8,177 nt of DNA, taken from assembly GCA_030536195.1 (NCBI GenBank), contig JAUNQL010000041.1, positions 1 through 8,177 of the forward strand, given 5' to 3'. Shown piece after piece: positions 1-5,718 of the stretch. This DNA comes from Clostridia bacterium (GTDB lineage Bacteria > Bacillota > Clostridia > Oscillospirales > Acutalibacteraceae). A program made the translations under genes and the position numbers. Under the pieces are notes generated by a model, which saw only the letters and a list, made by a program, of their open reading frames with translations, was not told where the DNA came from and made no database searches. How positions within the stretch are numbered: position 1 is the stretch's first letter; each line of letters begins with the position of its first letter.

Positions 1-428
1 TCGGCCTCTGTCTGAGCTACGATTACGAGATTCTCCTGAGATACGATGCGCTCAGCTTCACGCTGTGCGGCAGTGATAAGTTCCTGTGACTTAGCCTGAG
101 CCGCACGGATGAGTTCCTCTGTCCTGCGGTTTGTCTGAGCGTCCATTTCCTTGGAACGCTTCTCAGCAGCTTCCATAAGGTCACGGCTGATAATCTTGGA
201 GTCCTCTACTGCAGCGCTAGCATCACGCTTGGCGCGTTCAAGGATCTCACGACGCTCGGACGCAAGTAACTGTGCCTGCATAATTTCCTGTGGGAAATTA
301 TCTCTGATATCTGCAACAACTTCCTTTAAGGCCTCAACATCGACAGTTGCCCTGCTAGAGAAAGCTTTGCCCTTCGCTTCTGCGAGTATGTCTTCCATCT
401 CATCGAGAAGTTCTTCTATCGAAGCCAT
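1..428 (-). CDS. Coiled-coil protein encoded after coaD, C-terminus cut by window edge
   Basis: The frame opens at an ATG (426-428) and stays open for 142 codons to the left edge, so the C-terminus is missing. An AAGGA ribosome site lies 8 nt before the ATG. The start codon is only 4 nt past the coaD stop, so the two are cotranscribed and probably translationally coupled. The protein starts MASIEELLDEMEDILAEAKG and is almost entirely charged, Ala/Glu/Arg/Lys/Gln-rich helix with no membrane segment. From about residue 60 it shows a heptad-like pattern (LLASERREILERAKRDA, then LIRAAQAKSQELITAAQREA) typical of a long coiled coil. Proteins of this kind beside coaD in Clostridia are often labelled 'ATPase' from weak similarity to V-ATPase E/G or DivIVA stalks. 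No nucleotide-binding motif is visible here, so that label should not be read as an activity. The function is unknown; a structural or cell-division-scaffold role is only a guess. Confidence 0.75.
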   Translation of the reverse strand, partial: MASIEELLDEMEDILAEAKGKAFSSRATVDVEALKEVVADIRDNFPQEIMQAQLLASERREILERAKRDASAAVEDSKIISRDLMEAAEKRSKEMDAQTNRRTEELIRAAQAKSQELITAAQREAERIVSQENLVIVAQTEA

Positions 429-432
429 AAAT

Positions 433-921
433 TCAGTCCTTTCTTAAATGATATGCGATGTCGTCTAAAACGGCATCTGGAACGAGGTTACTGATGTCTC
501 CTCCAAACTCACCTATCTGGCGAACCAGGCTAGAACTTAAATACATGTTCTCTGCCCTAGTTGCGATGAAAACCGTTTCAAGGTTCGGGTTGAGTTTACG
601 GTTAGCCAGCGCCTGTTGGAACTCGGAATCAAAATCCGAAAGAGCTCTAAGGCCCTTGACCAGCACCTTGATGTCATTGTTCCTCGCATAGTCAGCAACC
701 AAGCCATCGTATGCATCAACTGTGACATTTGGGAGATGCGCGGTTGCCTTTTTTAAAAGCTCTGTGCGCTGCTCTGGAGAGAAAGAATAACTGCCCTTTT
801 TGTTGTAGTTGGTCATAGCAACAACGACCACTTCATCAAACATCTATGATGCACGCTCAATGATGTCAATGTGGCCATTTGTTACAGGATCAAAACTACC
901 TGGGCAAATTGCTTTAATCAT
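433..921 (-). CDS. coaD: Phosphopantetheine adenylyltransferase, reading frame interrupted by an in-frame TAG at codon 26
   Basis: CoaD transfers AMP from ATP to 4'-phosphopantetheine to make dephospho-CoA, the penultimate step of coenzyme A synthesis in the cytoplasm. The frame from ATG 919-921 reads MIKAICPGSFDPVTNGHIDI, the conserved nucleotidyltransferase start with the T/HxGH-type motif (His17), followed by IERAS. Codon 26 is TAG (844-846), directly followed by ATG (841-843) and MFDEVVVVAMTNYNKKG. The rest of the family sequence continues without further breaks to a TGA at 433-435: K41, KGLRALSDF, and the YLSSSLVRQIG loop. Without the stop it would be about 162 residues, the normal length. 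The 919-921 start has GAGGAG 7 nt upstream and overlaps the rsmD end by 8 bp, so it is the true start. The 843 start has no convincing ribosome site and would yield a 136-residue protein lacking the catalytic motif. Codon 26 aligns with Gln27 of E. coli CoaD as I remember it, and Lys, His or other polar residues are common there, so one base change from CAG or AAG explains it. The family assignment is certain; whether the gene works is not. Confidence 0.9.
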
Positions 922-1468
922 CCTCTGTCTCCTCTTTCACTCTGAAAACGGTAAGTTTAATCTTACCGTATTTATACTCACGTTTTTTATAGAACTTGTC
1001 AACCTCATCTGGGAGGGTTTCCTCCTTAGCGGTCTCACAGATGATAACGCCAGCATCTGACATGCGCTCCACAAGTTTTGGCAGTGCAGCCTCTATCAAG
1101 CCCTTGCCGTAAGGTGGATCCAAAAATGCTATGTCAAAAGTGTCCTTTGAAAAATCAAGGAAGTTTAGACTGTCCTCATTTTTTACGATAGCATTTTTCT
1201 GGAGTTTGGTATGTTCCAAGTTCTCATTGACCACGTTTATCGCTGCACGACTCTGGTCTATAAAGGTTGCGCTGTGGGCACCACGACTGAGTGCCTCAAT
1301 GCCAAGTTGACCAGAACCAGCGAACAAATCGAGTACTCTTGCACCCTCAATTTCAAACTGAATGATGCTGAAAATCGATTCCTTAACTTGGTCAGTTGTT
1401 GGGCGCACATCAAGTCCTTCCAGGGTTGTAAGTTTCATACCGCGAGCGGTTCCTGTAATGACTCTCAT
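914..1468 (-). CDS. rsmD: 16S rRNA (guanine966-N2)-methyltransferase RsmD
   Basis: RsmD methylates N2 of G966 of 16S rRNA on the assembling 30S subunit, using S-adenosylmethionine. The 184-residue protein is of normal family length. Visible motifs are the N-terminal MRVITGTARGMKL and RPTTDQVKES (residues 22-31), the Rossmann motif I VLDLFAGSGQLG (45-56), an acidic end of strand 2 (FIDQS, 69-73) and the N-methyltransferase motif DPPY (117-120). The ATG start has GGAGG 6 nt upstream (1475-1479). The gene ends with TAA and overlaps the start of coaD by 8 bp. The rsmD-coaD pairing is common in bacteria. A sigma-A-like promoter lies just upstream, so rsmD appears to be the first gene of a transcript continuing into coaD and the coiled-coil gene. 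Nothing odd was seen in the sequence. Confidence 0.96.
   Translation of the reverse strand: MRVITGTARGMKLTTLEGLDVRPTTDQVKESIFSIIQFEIEGARVLDLFAGSGQLGIEALSRGAHSATFIDQSRAAINVVNENLEHTKLQKNAIVKNEDSLNFLDFSKDTFDIAFLDPPYGKGLIEAALPKLVERMSDAGVIICETAKEETLPDEVDKFYKKREYKYGKIKLTVFRVKEETEDD
929..934 (-). promoter_or_regulatory. Ribosome binding site deciding the coaD start
   Basis: GAGGAG on the minus strand, 7 nt before the ATG at 919-921 and lying within the 3' end of rsmD. It supports the long coaD frame over the downstream ATG at 841-843. Confidence 0.75.
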
Positions 1469-1493
1469 ATCACGCCTCCTTAAAAAACAATTA

Positions 1494-1523
1494 ATTATAC
1501 CATTAAAAGTTGTCTTTTGTAAA
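1494..1523 (-). promoter_or_regulatory. Predicted sigma-A promoter of the rsmD-coaD transcript
   Basis: Minus strand TTTACA (-35, 1518-1523), an 18-nt spacer and TATAAT (-10, 1494-1499). The start site would be about 20 nt before the rsmD ATG, leaving room for the AAGGAGG site. It lies immediately after the uvrC stop. The 18-nt spacer and one -35 mismatch make it good but not perfect. Confidence 0.65.
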
Positions 1524-1525
1524 CA

Positions 1526-3340
1526 TCACTTCGAAAAATGATTCTTAATATTTACGGCATCCTTGACTGAGATTCCTTTAACACTTGCAAGGGTGTCAAT
1601 ATCAGCTCGCTTGATTCTATCAAGCGTCTTGAATTCACGCCATAAAATCTCGGCTTTTTTCTGTCCAATTCCCTCAATTGATGTGAGTTCACTCTGCTTT
1701 GTTGTCTTTTGATGCTTGGCATGGTGGTAGGAAATCGCAAAGCGATGGACCTCCTCTTGGATGGCCGAGACGAGCGTAAAGACCTTGCGGGTGGCGCTGA
1801 TGGTAATCTCGCCACCGTCAGCAGTTATTGCGCGAGTCTTGTGCTTTTGGTCCTTGACCATGCCAAAGACTGGGATAGCGAGACCGTAGGACTTGAGTAC
1901 TTCCTGTGCCACTGCTACTTGGTTCTCGCCACCGTCCATCAGGATGAGGTCGGGAAGGCGTGGAAATTCATCATCGTTTTGATGACTGAAGCGGCGTGTT
2001 AAAACCTCTCGCATTGCGCCGAGGTCGTCGCCGCCAATCACGTCATTTACGATAAATTTGCGATATCCCGACTTGTACGGCGCGCCGTTTTTGAAAACGA
2101 TCATTCCGCCAACAGTATCGGCGCCTGCCGTGTGGCTTATGTCGTATGACTCAATATATTCTGGTGCCTTTGAAAGTCCCAAAAGTTCACCAAGTTCAAT
2201 TACCGCAGAATCAGCTTTTGACTTAGACTTTTTCTGAGCCAGTGCCTCATATGCATTGTTCTTAGACATAGAGACAATGTCGAGTTGTCTACCACGTTGT
2301 GGGACAAAGACATCGACTTTCGTTCCCCTAATGTCTGAAAGCCACTGTGCTATGAGTTCTATATCGTCCGACTCACCATCAAGGACCACCATTTTTGGTA
2401 TGTTATCATGCGATGAGTAGAAGCGCTTGATCATCTCACAACGGGTGTTTTCAAGTGTCTCATCAAGCTCTGTGAAATAGTTGATTGAACCTGTCAACCT
2501 GCCCTCTGTAAAGCGGAGCACATTAAAGCAAATTTCCTCATCGTTACGCGCTAAAGCAAAGACATCCTTGGTGTCTGTTCCGCTGAAGATTACCTGCTGT
2601 TTTTCAGTCAATCGCTTTATTGCATTTATGCGATCACGTACCTCGGCGGCCTTTTCAAATTCAAGGTTTTCGGAGAGCATTTCCATGCGCTCCTCCAAGA
2701 CCTTGACATACTCCTTGGTACCGCCACGAAGGAACTCGATCGCATCGTCAACGGCAGCATCATACTCCGCCTTTTTCATCTTGCCAGCGCAAGGTGCGCT
2801 GCACTGATTCATATGGTAATTAAGACATGGCCTGCACTTGGACTTCACTGGGAAAGTCTTGCCACACTGTGGAAGTTTAAAAATCTTGAGCGCAGCATCG
2901 AGTGACTCCTTAACTACAAAGCCACTGATATATGGGCCAATGTACGTAGCACCGTCATCTGCACGCTGTTTCGCGTTCTGGAGTCGACGCCATGGTTCGT
3001 TTGTAATCTTAATATATTTATAGCCCTTATCATCCTTTAAAAGGATGTTGTACTTTGGCTTGTTTTGCTTGATTAAACTACACTCTAAGACAAGCGCCTC
3101 ATACTCTGAGGCGGTCAAAATATGGTCGAAATCATATACATTGTCGACCATACGGCGAACCTTGGTGTTGTGCCTGTTCTGTGAGCCAAAGTACTGGCTC
3201 ACCCTGTTCTTGAGAAGCTTCGCCTTACCTATATATATTATTTCTCCCTTTTCGTTTTTCATGATGTAAACGCCAGGAAGCAAAGGCAAATGCATAGCCT
3301 TGTCTCGTAAGTATTTAATTCTTGGGTTTGATGACTCCAC
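1526..3340 (-). CDS. uvrC: Excinuclease ABC subunit C (UvrC)
   Basis: UvrC is the nuclease of nucleotide excision repair. Recruited by UvrB at a lesion, it cuts 3' with its GIY-YIG domain and 5' with its RNase H-like domain. The 604-residue length is normal. Domains in order: GIY-YIG (about 18-100; GVY 23-25, YIG 36-38, Arg46, Glu79/Glu86); a cysteine cluster (Cys159, 169, 172, 180, 184) at the place where an iron-sulfur cluster has been reported for UvrC; the UVR UvrB-binding motif (about 208-243, with LEFEKAAEVRDRI); the RNase H-like domain (acidic residues in ESYDISH and LILMDGGENQ, then the HRFAISYHH segment); and C-terminal helix-hairpin-helix (LTSIEGIGQKKAEIL and LASVKGISVKDA). The start is GTG at 3338-3340; an ATG at 3345-3347 is out of frame. 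The extended ribosome site matches the 16S tail perfectly. The stop is TGA. It follows the ptsH terminator by about 25 bp with no clear promoter of its own. Confidence 0.97.
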   Translation of the reverse strand: MESSNPRIKYLRDKAMHLPLLPGVYIMKNEKGEIIYIGKAKLLKNRVSQYFGSQNRHNTKVRRMVDNVYDFDHILTASEYEALVLECSLIKQNKPKYNILLKDDKGYKYIKITNEPWRRLQNAKQRADDGATYIGPYISGFVVKESLDAALKIFKLPQCGKTFPVKSKCRPCLNYHMNQCSAPCAGKMKKAEYDAAVDDAIEFLRGGTKEYVKVLEERMEMLSENLEFEKAAEVRDRINAIKRLTEKQQVIFSGTDTKDVFALARNDEEICFNVLRFTEGRLTGSINYFTELDETLENTRCEMIKRFYSSHDNIPKMVVLDGESDDIELIAQWLSDIRGTKVDVFVPQRGRQLDIVSMSKNNAYEALAQKKSKSKADSAVIELGELLGLSKAPEYIESYDISHTAGADTVGGMIVFKNGAPYKSGYRKFIVNDVIGGDDLGAMREVLTRRFSHQNDDEFPRLPDLILMDGGENQVAVAQEVLKSYGLAIPVFGMVKDQKHKTRAITADGGEITISATRKVFTLVSAIQEEVHRFAISYHHAKHQKTTKQSELTSIEGIGQKKAEILWREFKTLDRIKRADIDTLASVKGISVKDAVNIKNHFSK

Positions 3341-3345
3341 TATAC

Positions 3346-3355
3346 ATCACCTCCT
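3346..3355 (-). promoter_or_regulatory. Extended ribosome binding site of uvrC
   Basis: AGGAGGTGAT on the minus strand is a ten-base perfect complement of the usual 16S rRNA 3' end. GGAGG is 9 nt from the GTG start, which supports that start despite the non-ATG codon. Such a strong site could compensate for low transcript levels reaching uvrC past the terminator. Confidence 0.75.
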
Positions 3356-3364
3356 AATAACGAT

Positions 3365-3398
3365 AAAAAGCACACCGCTATCACTAGCAGTGTGCTTT
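3365..3398 (-). terminator. Intrinsic terminator after ptsH
   Basis: On the minus strand AAAGCACAC and GTGTGCTTT pair, one mismatch follows, then GCTA pairs with TAGC around the four-base loop GTGA. The 3' arm runs directly into TTTTT (3365-3369). It begins about 18 nt after the ptsH stop codon and ends about 25 bp before uvrC. There is no comparable T run on the plus strand, so it acts leftwards only. Confidence 0.85.
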
Positions 3399-3416
3399 GA
3401 TATTCAAAACGAAATA

Positions 3417-3680
3417 TTACTCAGCAAAACCAGATTCTACAAGAGCTACTAATGCTTCTACAGCTTCCTCTTCGTCAGAGCCACCAGCCATGATGCGGAT
3501 CTCTGTGCCGCCCATGATACCAAGTGAAAGAACACCAAGAAGGCTCTTAGCGTTTACTCTTCTCTCATCCTTCTCAACCCAGATTGATGACTTGAACTCA
3601 TTTGCCTTCTGGATGAAGAATGTTGCTGGACGAGCGTGAAGACCTACCTGATTTTGAACTTTAACGTCTTTTACGTACAT
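3417..3680 (-). CDS. ptsH: Phosphocarrier protein HPr
   Basis: HPr carries phosphate from enzyme I to the sugar-specific EIIA proteins of the phosphotransferase system. In Firmicutes it also serves as a CcpA corepressor once HPr kinase phosphorylates Ser46. The 87-residue length is exact for the family. His15 sits in VGLHARPA and Ser46 in VNAKSLLGVLSLGI. Because His15 is present this is a true HPr rather than a Crh-type protein, and Ser46 predicts an HPr kinase elsewhere in the genome. The ATG is preceded by a GAGGG ribosome site. The gene appears to be a single-gene unit with its own near-consensus promoter and a strong terminator, and no enzyme I gene is next to it. Read-through may feed uvrC. 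The C-terminal residues (GFAE) end at TAA. Confidence 0.94.
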   Translation of the reverse strand: MYVKDVKVQNQVGLHARPATFFIQKANEFKSSIWVEKDERRVNAKSLLGVLSLGIMGGTEIRIMAGGSDEEEAVEALVALVESGFAE

Positions 3681-3720
3681 AATATTCCCTCACATTTTTA
3701 TATGAATTTGATTTGACAAC

Positions 3721-3749
3721 ATTATAAACAACTAATATATCTACGTCAA
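3721..3749 (-). promoter_or_regulatory. Predicted sigma-A promoter of ptsH
   Basis: Minus strand TTGACG (-35, 3744-3749), a 17-nt spacer and a perfect TATAAT (-10, 3721-3726). The transcript would start near 3714, giving a leader of about 34 nt before the ptsH ATG. This is among the strongest promoter matches in the window, in keeping with abundant HPr. No convincing cre box was seen beside it. Confidence 0.85.
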
Positions 3750-3776
3750 CGTAAAAAATTGCTTTTCTACCCTTTT

Positions 3777-3805
3777 GAAAAAACTTCGTTATAGAGGTCA
3801 AAGTT
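3777..3805 (-). terminator. Probable weak intrinsic terminator of the ylxM-trmD operon
   Basis: Minus strand AACTTTG pairs with CGAAGTT (7 bp including one G-U) around a 10-nt loop, followed by a run of T bases (3778-3782). It lies about 80 nt after the trmD stop and about 28 nt before the -35 box of the ptsH promoter, which is where an operon end would be expected. The stem is A/T-rich, so termination may be incomplete. Confidence 0.45.
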
Positions 3806-3830
3806 GGACATACAGAGGGGCTAATCTTTG

Positions 3831-3869
3831 TGCAGTTTTCATAGTTTTTTCTAGGTCAAAACTATTGCA
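3831..3869 (-). other. Possible stem-loop in the trmD 3' untranslated region
   Basis: An 8-bp perfect inverted repeat ATAGTTTT/AAAACTAT (3841-3848 and 3858-3865, 9-nt loop) is continued on one side by TGCA (3866-3869) pairing with TGCA (3831-3834) across a 6-nt bulge. It is A/T-rich and lacks a following T run. It could stabilise the 3' end of the trmD transcript or be chance. The roughly 130 bp between trmD and the ptsH promoter holds no credible gene. Confidence 0.3.
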
Positions 3870-3883
3870 ATTAAAACCTCTTG

Positions 3884-4576
3884 TTAATTTTGCACAAATT
3901 TTTCATTCAAGTCTTGGCGCTTGTTTTTGGTCCTTTCAAGCGATTGTTCATCTTGCCATTTAGCGATATTTTCGTGATGACCAGAGAGTAAAACCTCTGG
4001 TACTTCACGTCCCATCCACACCGGTGGTCTTGTGTACTGTGGGTACTCAAGTAGACCATCGTAGTGACTCTCCTTGCTAAATGCCTCATCGTTACGGAGG
4101 ACGCCTGGAAGCATCCTGCAAATTGAATCAGTAAGTGCAAGTGCTGGGATCTCGCCACCTGTTAGGACATAGTCACCTATTGAAATCTCCTCAGGTTCAA
4201 GTTCCTCAATAACCCTCTCATCAACACCCTCATAGTGGCCACAGAGAATGGCTATTTTATCAAACTTGGCAAGCTCCTTGACACGCTCCTGTGTCAACGT
4301 CTTGCCCTGCGGAGTCATGTATATGAGGTGGTATGGCTCCTCACCGTTCTTGGTGAGGTCCATATACGCATCGTATATTGGCTGCGCCTGCATAATCATG
4401 CCAGTGCCACCGCCGTATGGCGTGTCATCCACGTGATTATGCTTATCGGTTGAGTAGTCACGGATGTTGTGACAATTAATCTCAACATGGCCTGCGCTGC
4501 GCGCGCGGCCGATGATACTCTCAGAGAGTACAGCTTCACACATCTCTGGGAAAAGGGTCAAAATATCAATCTTCAC
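3884..4576 (-). CDS. trmD: tRNA (guanine37-N1)-methyltransferase TrmD
   Basis: TrmD methylates N1 of G37, next to the anticodon of tRNAs reading certain codons, preventing +1 frameshifting. It is a SPOUT enzyme with a trefoil knot that binds S-adenosylmethionine. With the GTG start at 4574-4576 the protein is 230 residues, starting (M)KIDILTLFPEM as in the family. Motifs are YGGGTGM (54-60), LCGHYEGVDER (111-121), the knot SIGDYVLTGGE (132-142), Arg154, and Asp173 in HYDGLLEYPQYTRP, the likely counterpart of the E. coli catalytic Asp169. An in-frame ATG 21 nt further upstream exists, but the GTG has GGAGG at exactly 6 nt and gives the family N-terminus. The start overlaps the rimM end by 11 bp. 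The stop is TAA. It appears to be the last gene of its operon; rplS, which often follows trmD, is absent here. Confidence 0.96.
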   Translation of the reverse strand: MKIDILTLFPEMCEAVLSESIIGRARSAGHVEINCHNIRDYSTDKHNHVDDTPYGGGTGMIMQAQPIYDAYMDLTKNGEEPYHLIYMTPQGKTLTQERVKELAKFDKIAILCGHYEGVDERVIEELEPEEISIGDYVLTGGEIPALALTDSICRMLPGVLRNDEAFSKESHYDGLLEYPQYTRPPVWMGREVPEVLLSGHHENIAKWQDEQSLERTKNKRQDLNEKFVQN

Positions 4577-5102
4577 GTATTTCCTCCCCCTCATCAAAGA
4601 TGCCTTTAATTGGGCGAACGTATGCTACATCGTGTTCAACATCAACCTTGATGACAATGTCAGGTACTGATGGGAGAAGGTACTCCTTGCCAGCAGCATC
4701 CTTAATCTGCCAGATGTCAGATGCACCTGTGTTGAGTACATCCTTAACAACGCCATATTCATGGCTCTCATCATCTGCATCAAGAACCTTGCAGCCGATG
4801 AGTTCAGCTATGAAATAGCGGCCCTCTTCTAGTGGCGCGTCGGCGCGTTTTACATAGATAGTCTTGCCACGAAGGGTGTTGGCCTTATCAAGGTCATCAA
4901 TACCCTCAAGCGTCAAGAGCATAATATTGCCGTGCGGACGCGCGCCCAGAACCTTCATAGGTTCTGAACCCTTCTTGCCAAGGTATACTGTTTTAAAACT
5001 CTTGAAAAAATCTGGTGAGTCGCACCAGTGCTGTACGCGAAGTTCACCGCGCACGCCGTGTGTACTTACGATTTTTCCAAGTTCCAAATACTCTAGTAAC
5101 AT
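4566..5102 (-). CDS. rimM: 16S rRNA processing / ribosome maturation factor RimM
   Basis: RimM binds ribosomal protein S19 and the 30S head and assists late 30S assembly. The protein has an N-terminal RimM beta-barrel (LELGKIVSTHGVRGELRV near the start; LTLEGIDDLDKANTLRGKTI in the middle) and a C-terminal PRC-barrel (GRYFIAELIGCKVLD, GVVKDVLNTGASDIWQI, LLPSVPDIVIKVD). With the ATG at 5100-5102 it is 178 residues. A GTG three codons upstream (5109-5111) is in frame, but the AGGGTG that overlaps it is better placed as the ribosome site for the ATG. This start is therefore preferred but not certain. The stop is TGA, 11 bp into trmD. A GC-rich hairpin lies between khpA and this gene. The rimM-trmD pairing is widely conserved. 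Confidence 0.94.
   Translation of the reverse strand: MLLEYLELGKIVSTHGVRGELRVQHWCDSPDFFKSFKTVYLGKKGSEPMKVLGARPHGNIMLLTLEGIDDLDKANTLRGKTIYVKRADAPLEEGRYFIAELIGCKVLDADDESHEYGVVKDVLNTGASDIWQIKDAAGKEYLLPSVPDIVIKVDVEHDVAYVRPIKGIFDEGEEIRED
4583..4587 (-). promoter_or_regulatory. Ribosome binding site deciding the GTG start of trmD
   Basis: GGAGG within a GGGGGAGG run on the minus strand, 6 nt before GTG 4574-4576 and inside the last codons of rimM. An ATG at 4595-4597 would sit upstream of this site. Confidence 0.8.
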
Positions 5103-5131
5103 ATCAAGCACCCTAAAAATAGGTATGACAA

Positions 5132-5161
5132 GGCAGGCGAAGACAAAGCCCTCCGCCTGCC
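5132..5161 (-). other. GC-rich hairpin between khpA and rimM
   Basis: GGCAGGCG and CGCCTGCC form a perfect 8-bp stem. Four more pairs with two G-U (GAGG/TCTT on the minus strand) extend it to 12 bp, closing a 6-nt loop (GCTTTG). It begins 11 nt after the khpA stop and ends about 30 nt before the rimM start. The sequence after it (TTGTCATACC) has no proper T run, so it is not a standard terminator. It may be an RNA-processing or stability element, or a partial attenuator, tuning rimM-trmD relative to rpsP-khpA. Confidence 0.6.
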
Positions 5162-5172
5162 ATGTTTATAAA

Positions 5173-5406
5173 TTAATCAATTTCTACTGCTACGTGGGCA
5201 TCATTCTTGTTAGCTGATGCACGCATAACTGTGCGGATAGCCTTAGCGATACGGCCCTGCTTACCTATAACACGTCCCATATCATCTGGTGCAACGTGAA
5301 GATGGTATACAGTAACACCGTTCTCGTTTGGCTCATCAACATCTACTGTGACTGCAGATGGATCATCTACAAGGCCCTGCGCAATTGAAATAAGTAATTC
5401 ACGCAT
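5173..5406 (-). CDS. khpA: KH-domain RNA-binding protein KhpA (YlqC family)
   Basis: KhpA is a small single-KH-domain protein that binds RNA. In Gram-positive bacteria it partners with KhpB/EloR and affects cell elongation and division, and it is usually encoded between rpsP and rimM as here. The 77-residue protein starts MRELLISIAQGLVDDPSAV, which is characteristic of the family, and has the KH signature VIGKQGRIAKAIRTVMRA with the GKQG loop at residues 48-51. A GGAGG ribosome site lies about 10 nt before the ATG and overlaps the end of rpsP. The stop is TAA. No KhpB gene is in the window. Confidence 0.93.
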   Translation of the reverse strand: MRELLISIAQGLVDDPSAVTVDVDEPNENGVTVYHLHVAPDDMGRVIGKQGRIAKAIRTVMRASANKNDAHVAVEID

Positions 5407-5423
5407 TAGTTATGGACCTCCGA

Positions 5424-5669
5424 TTATTTGATAGCTCCGCTCTTCTTAAGAAGTGCACGAACTGTGTCTGTTGGCTGTGCGCCGTTTGCCATCCACTGTG
5501 CAACCTTCTCCTCATCAATTTTAATTACTGCTGGATCCTTAGTTGGATCATAGTAACCGATTTCCTCGATGAAACGACCATCACGTGGGAAACGTGAGTC
5601 TGCTACTACTACACGATAGAAAGGAGCCTTCTTAGCGCCCATTCTTCTAAGTCTGATTTTTACTGCCAT
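5424..5669 (-). CDS. rpsP: Small-subunit ribosomal protein bS16
   Basis: bS16 binds 16S rRNA in the 30S body and is needed for its assembly. The 81-residue protein has the conserved N-terminus MAVKIRLRRMGAKKAPFYRV, then VVADSRFPRDGRFIEEIGYY and VAQWMANGAQPTDTVRALL. A GGAGG ribosome site precedes the ATG, and the gene ends with TAA 17 bp before khpA. It sits 49 bp after ffh, a spacer that is A/T-rich and holds only a weak A/T inverted repeat. Confidence 0.97.
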   Translation of the reverse strand: MAVKIRLRRMGAKKAPFYRVVVADSRFPRDGRFIEEIGYYDPTKDPAVIKIDEEKVAQWMANGAQPTDTVRALLKKSGAIK

Positions 5670-5718
5670 TTTAAAATTCCTCCAAGAAATTAAAAATTAA
5701 CTAAATTAATTGCATCGA

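Noticed and set aside
809..1060. Plus-strand ORF of 83 codons across the coaD/rsmD junction
   Set aside because: It is antisense to two recognised gene sequences and has no family resemblance; a shadow frame.
1500..1525. AAAAG/CTTTT mini-hairpin after uvrC as a terminator
   Set aside because: A five-base A/T-rich stem with a four-base loop and no T run; it lies inside the rsmD promoter spacer and is probably incidental.
3795..3860. AGGTCAAA copies resembling CtsR heat-shock half-sites
   Set aside because: A CtsR operator needs two heptads separated by about three bases; these lie 58 bases apart, and a third copy (reverse, 7671-7678) is simply part of the recO -35 region.
3775..3963. Plus-strand ORF of 62 codons over the trmD 3' end
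   Set aside because: No recognisable similarity, no good ribosome site, and it overlaps trmD antisense and a terminator-like hairpin; most likely chance in A/T-rich DNA.
5670..5718. A/T inverted repeat AATTAA/TTAATT between ffh and rpsP as a terminator
   Set aside because: The six-base, all-A/T stem is too weak, and rpsP has no promoter of its own here, so transcription must continue through it.
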